Origin: Verrucomicrobiota bacterium
GTDB taxonomy: Bacteria > Verrucomicrobiota > Verrucomicrobiia > Limisphaerales > JAFMIX01
Direction of reading: 5' to 3'
Assembly: GCA_026397895.1 (NCBI GenBank)
Contig: JAPLTZ010000065.1
Location: 1-6,392 of the forward strand
Length of the DNA: 6,392 bases
In this document: positions 5,798 through 6,392 of the stretch, one piece after another
Layout of the letters: every line of letters begins with the position of its first letter
How positions within the stretch are numbered: position 1 is the stretch's first letter
The notes under the pieces: model-generated
The model's input: only the letters and a program-made list of their open reading frames with translations
Database searches by the model: none
Told to the model about the DNA's origin: nothing
Program-made: the position numbers and the translations under genes

Positions 5798-6392
5798 AAC
5801 GCCGCGCCGCGCAGGTAGGCCGCCACGCGCGCGCCGGATTGCGCCCCGCTCGTTTCCGCCGCGGCCTGCTTGGCTTTGGCGACGACGTCGAGGAAGTAGC
5901 TTTCCAAGTTTTGCGTCGGATTATCCACGCGCACCTTGTCGGCGGCGACGTCTTTGCGGATGATTTCCAGCACGCGCTCCATCGTCGCGCGCGGCAACGT
6001 GGGCGTCGTGATGCGCAACGTGTCGGGCGTGGCGAGCAATTCCTTCAGCGTGCCCGCCGCCTGGATTTTGCCGCCGTAGTAAATCACCACGCGGTCGCAG
6101 ACATCCTCCACGTCGGACAACAAGTGACTGCTCAAGATCACCGTCTTGCCGCGCCGCGCCAGCGCGAGAATCAAATCCTTCACCTCGCGGCCGCCGATGG
6201 GGTCGAGGCCGGCGGTCGGTTCGTCGAGGATGACGAGGTCGGGGTCGTTGATGAGCGCCTGCGCCAAACCGATGCGGCGCTGCATGCCCTTGGAAAATTC
6301 GCCGACGGCGCGGGTGCGCGTCTGGCTCAAGCCCACCATGTCCAACAACTGCTCTGCGCGGCTGTCGCGCTCGGCCTTGGGCAGGTGGAACA
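5728..6392 (-). CDS. ABC transporter ATP-binding subunit, 5' end outside the window, frameshifted near its 3' end
   Basis: This is the C-terminal half of an ABC ATPase that should energise the adjacent permease. The frame runs in from the right edge (first whole codon at 6390, FHLPKAERD) without a start, so Walker A and most of the Q-loop region are missing. Visible in the 220-residue fragment: the signature FSKGMQRRIGLAQAL (32-46), a common variant of LSGGQ in ABC-2 ATPases; Walker B and D-loop LVILDEPTAGLDP (52-64) with catalytic glutamate E57; the switch histidine H89 in VILSSHLLSDVEDVCDRVV; then a post-domain region ending NLESYFLDVVAKAKQAA (161-177), typical of the CcmA/NatA/YhaQ-like branch. 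From about residue 196 the reading becomes implausible and stops at 5728; the likely true tail continues in the -1 frame to 5588, making the product about 46 residues longer. The TTG at 6348 is internal, not a start. ABC-2 membership is supported by the permease downstream. Confidence 0.92.
   Translation of the reverse strand, partial: FHLPKAERDSRAEQLLDMVGLSQTRTRAVGEFSKGMQRRIGLAQALINDPDLVILDEPTAGLDPIGGREVKDLILALARRGKTVILSSHLLSDVEDVCDRVVIYYGGKIQAAGTLKELLATPDTLRITTPTLPRATMERVLEIIRKDVAADKVRVDNPTQNLESYFLDVVAKAKQAAAETSGAQSGARVAAYLRGAAFWRNSRCRRLHPSKFRRKPPRPQ
5796..5826 (-). other. Probable -1 frameshift site in the ABC ATPase gene
   Basis: Between the ordered AQSGARVAAYLRG of the ATPase frame and the LEKLTLPQ start of the -1 frame, one base appears to be missing. 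The interval holds an AAAA run (TTTT on the coding strand, 5796-5799) and a GCGCCGCGC alternation (5802-5810), both prone to indels or sequencing error. I see no X-XXY-YYZ slippery heptamer in the correct phase here, so programmed frameshifting is less likely than mutation or assembly error. Confidence 0.55.

Noticed and set aside
5728..6348. TTG at 6348 as the ATPase start
   Set aside because: The frame stays open to the right edge and the upstream residues (FHLPKAERDSRAEQL) match the region that normally precedes the ABC signature, so the gene simply continues outside the window.

Overview
The window is GC-rich (roughly 60-65% by eye) and every gene I can support lies on the minus strand, so it reads 5'->3' from the right edge to the left. 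In transcription order there are five genes: (1) the C-terminal part of an ABC transporter ATP-binding subunit, running off the right edge (6392 to about 5588, with an apparent -1 frameshift near 5800); (2) an ABC-2 type permease (5496-4111); (3) a membrane-anchored, helical-repeat (TPR-like) protein of unknown function (4114-2624); (4) a cytoplasmic PAS / histidine kinase / receiver hybrid protein whose phosphoacceptor histidine is replaced by leucine (2567-1059); (5) leuB, 3-isopropylmalate dehydrogenase (1025 to the left edge, missing only its extreme C-terminus). The large plus-strand open frames are antisense shadows caused by high GC.

Organism: no marker gene fixes the taxon. The GC content, the helical-repeat protein directly after an ABC-2 exporter pair, start codons without Shine-Dalgarno sequences, and an intergenic palindrome built of CGCAGAT units are what I would expect of an environmental member of the Verrucomicrobiota or the wider PVC group, perhaps the Pedosphaera/Limisphaerales branch. 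This is inference from recollection, at low to moderate confidence.

Layout: genes 1-3 look like one functional unit, with ATPase and permease forming an ABC-2 transporter. The permease stop and the start of the helical-repeat gene overlap as ATGA, which implies translational coupling. Between ATPase and permease lies an 84-bp near-perfect palindrome (5502-5585). After a 56-base gap comes the hybrid kinase, then 33 bases later leuB. All five could be cotranscribed, but no promoter or canonical intrinsic terminator could be recognised.

The points most worth a second look are the His-to-Leu change in the kinase H-box with all ATP-binding boxes and the receiver intact, the CGCAGAT palindrome, the frameshift that displaces the Pro/Ala-rich tail of the ATPase, the uncharacterised ATPase-permease-helical-repeat unit, and a reversal of GC skew inside the helical-repeat gene.
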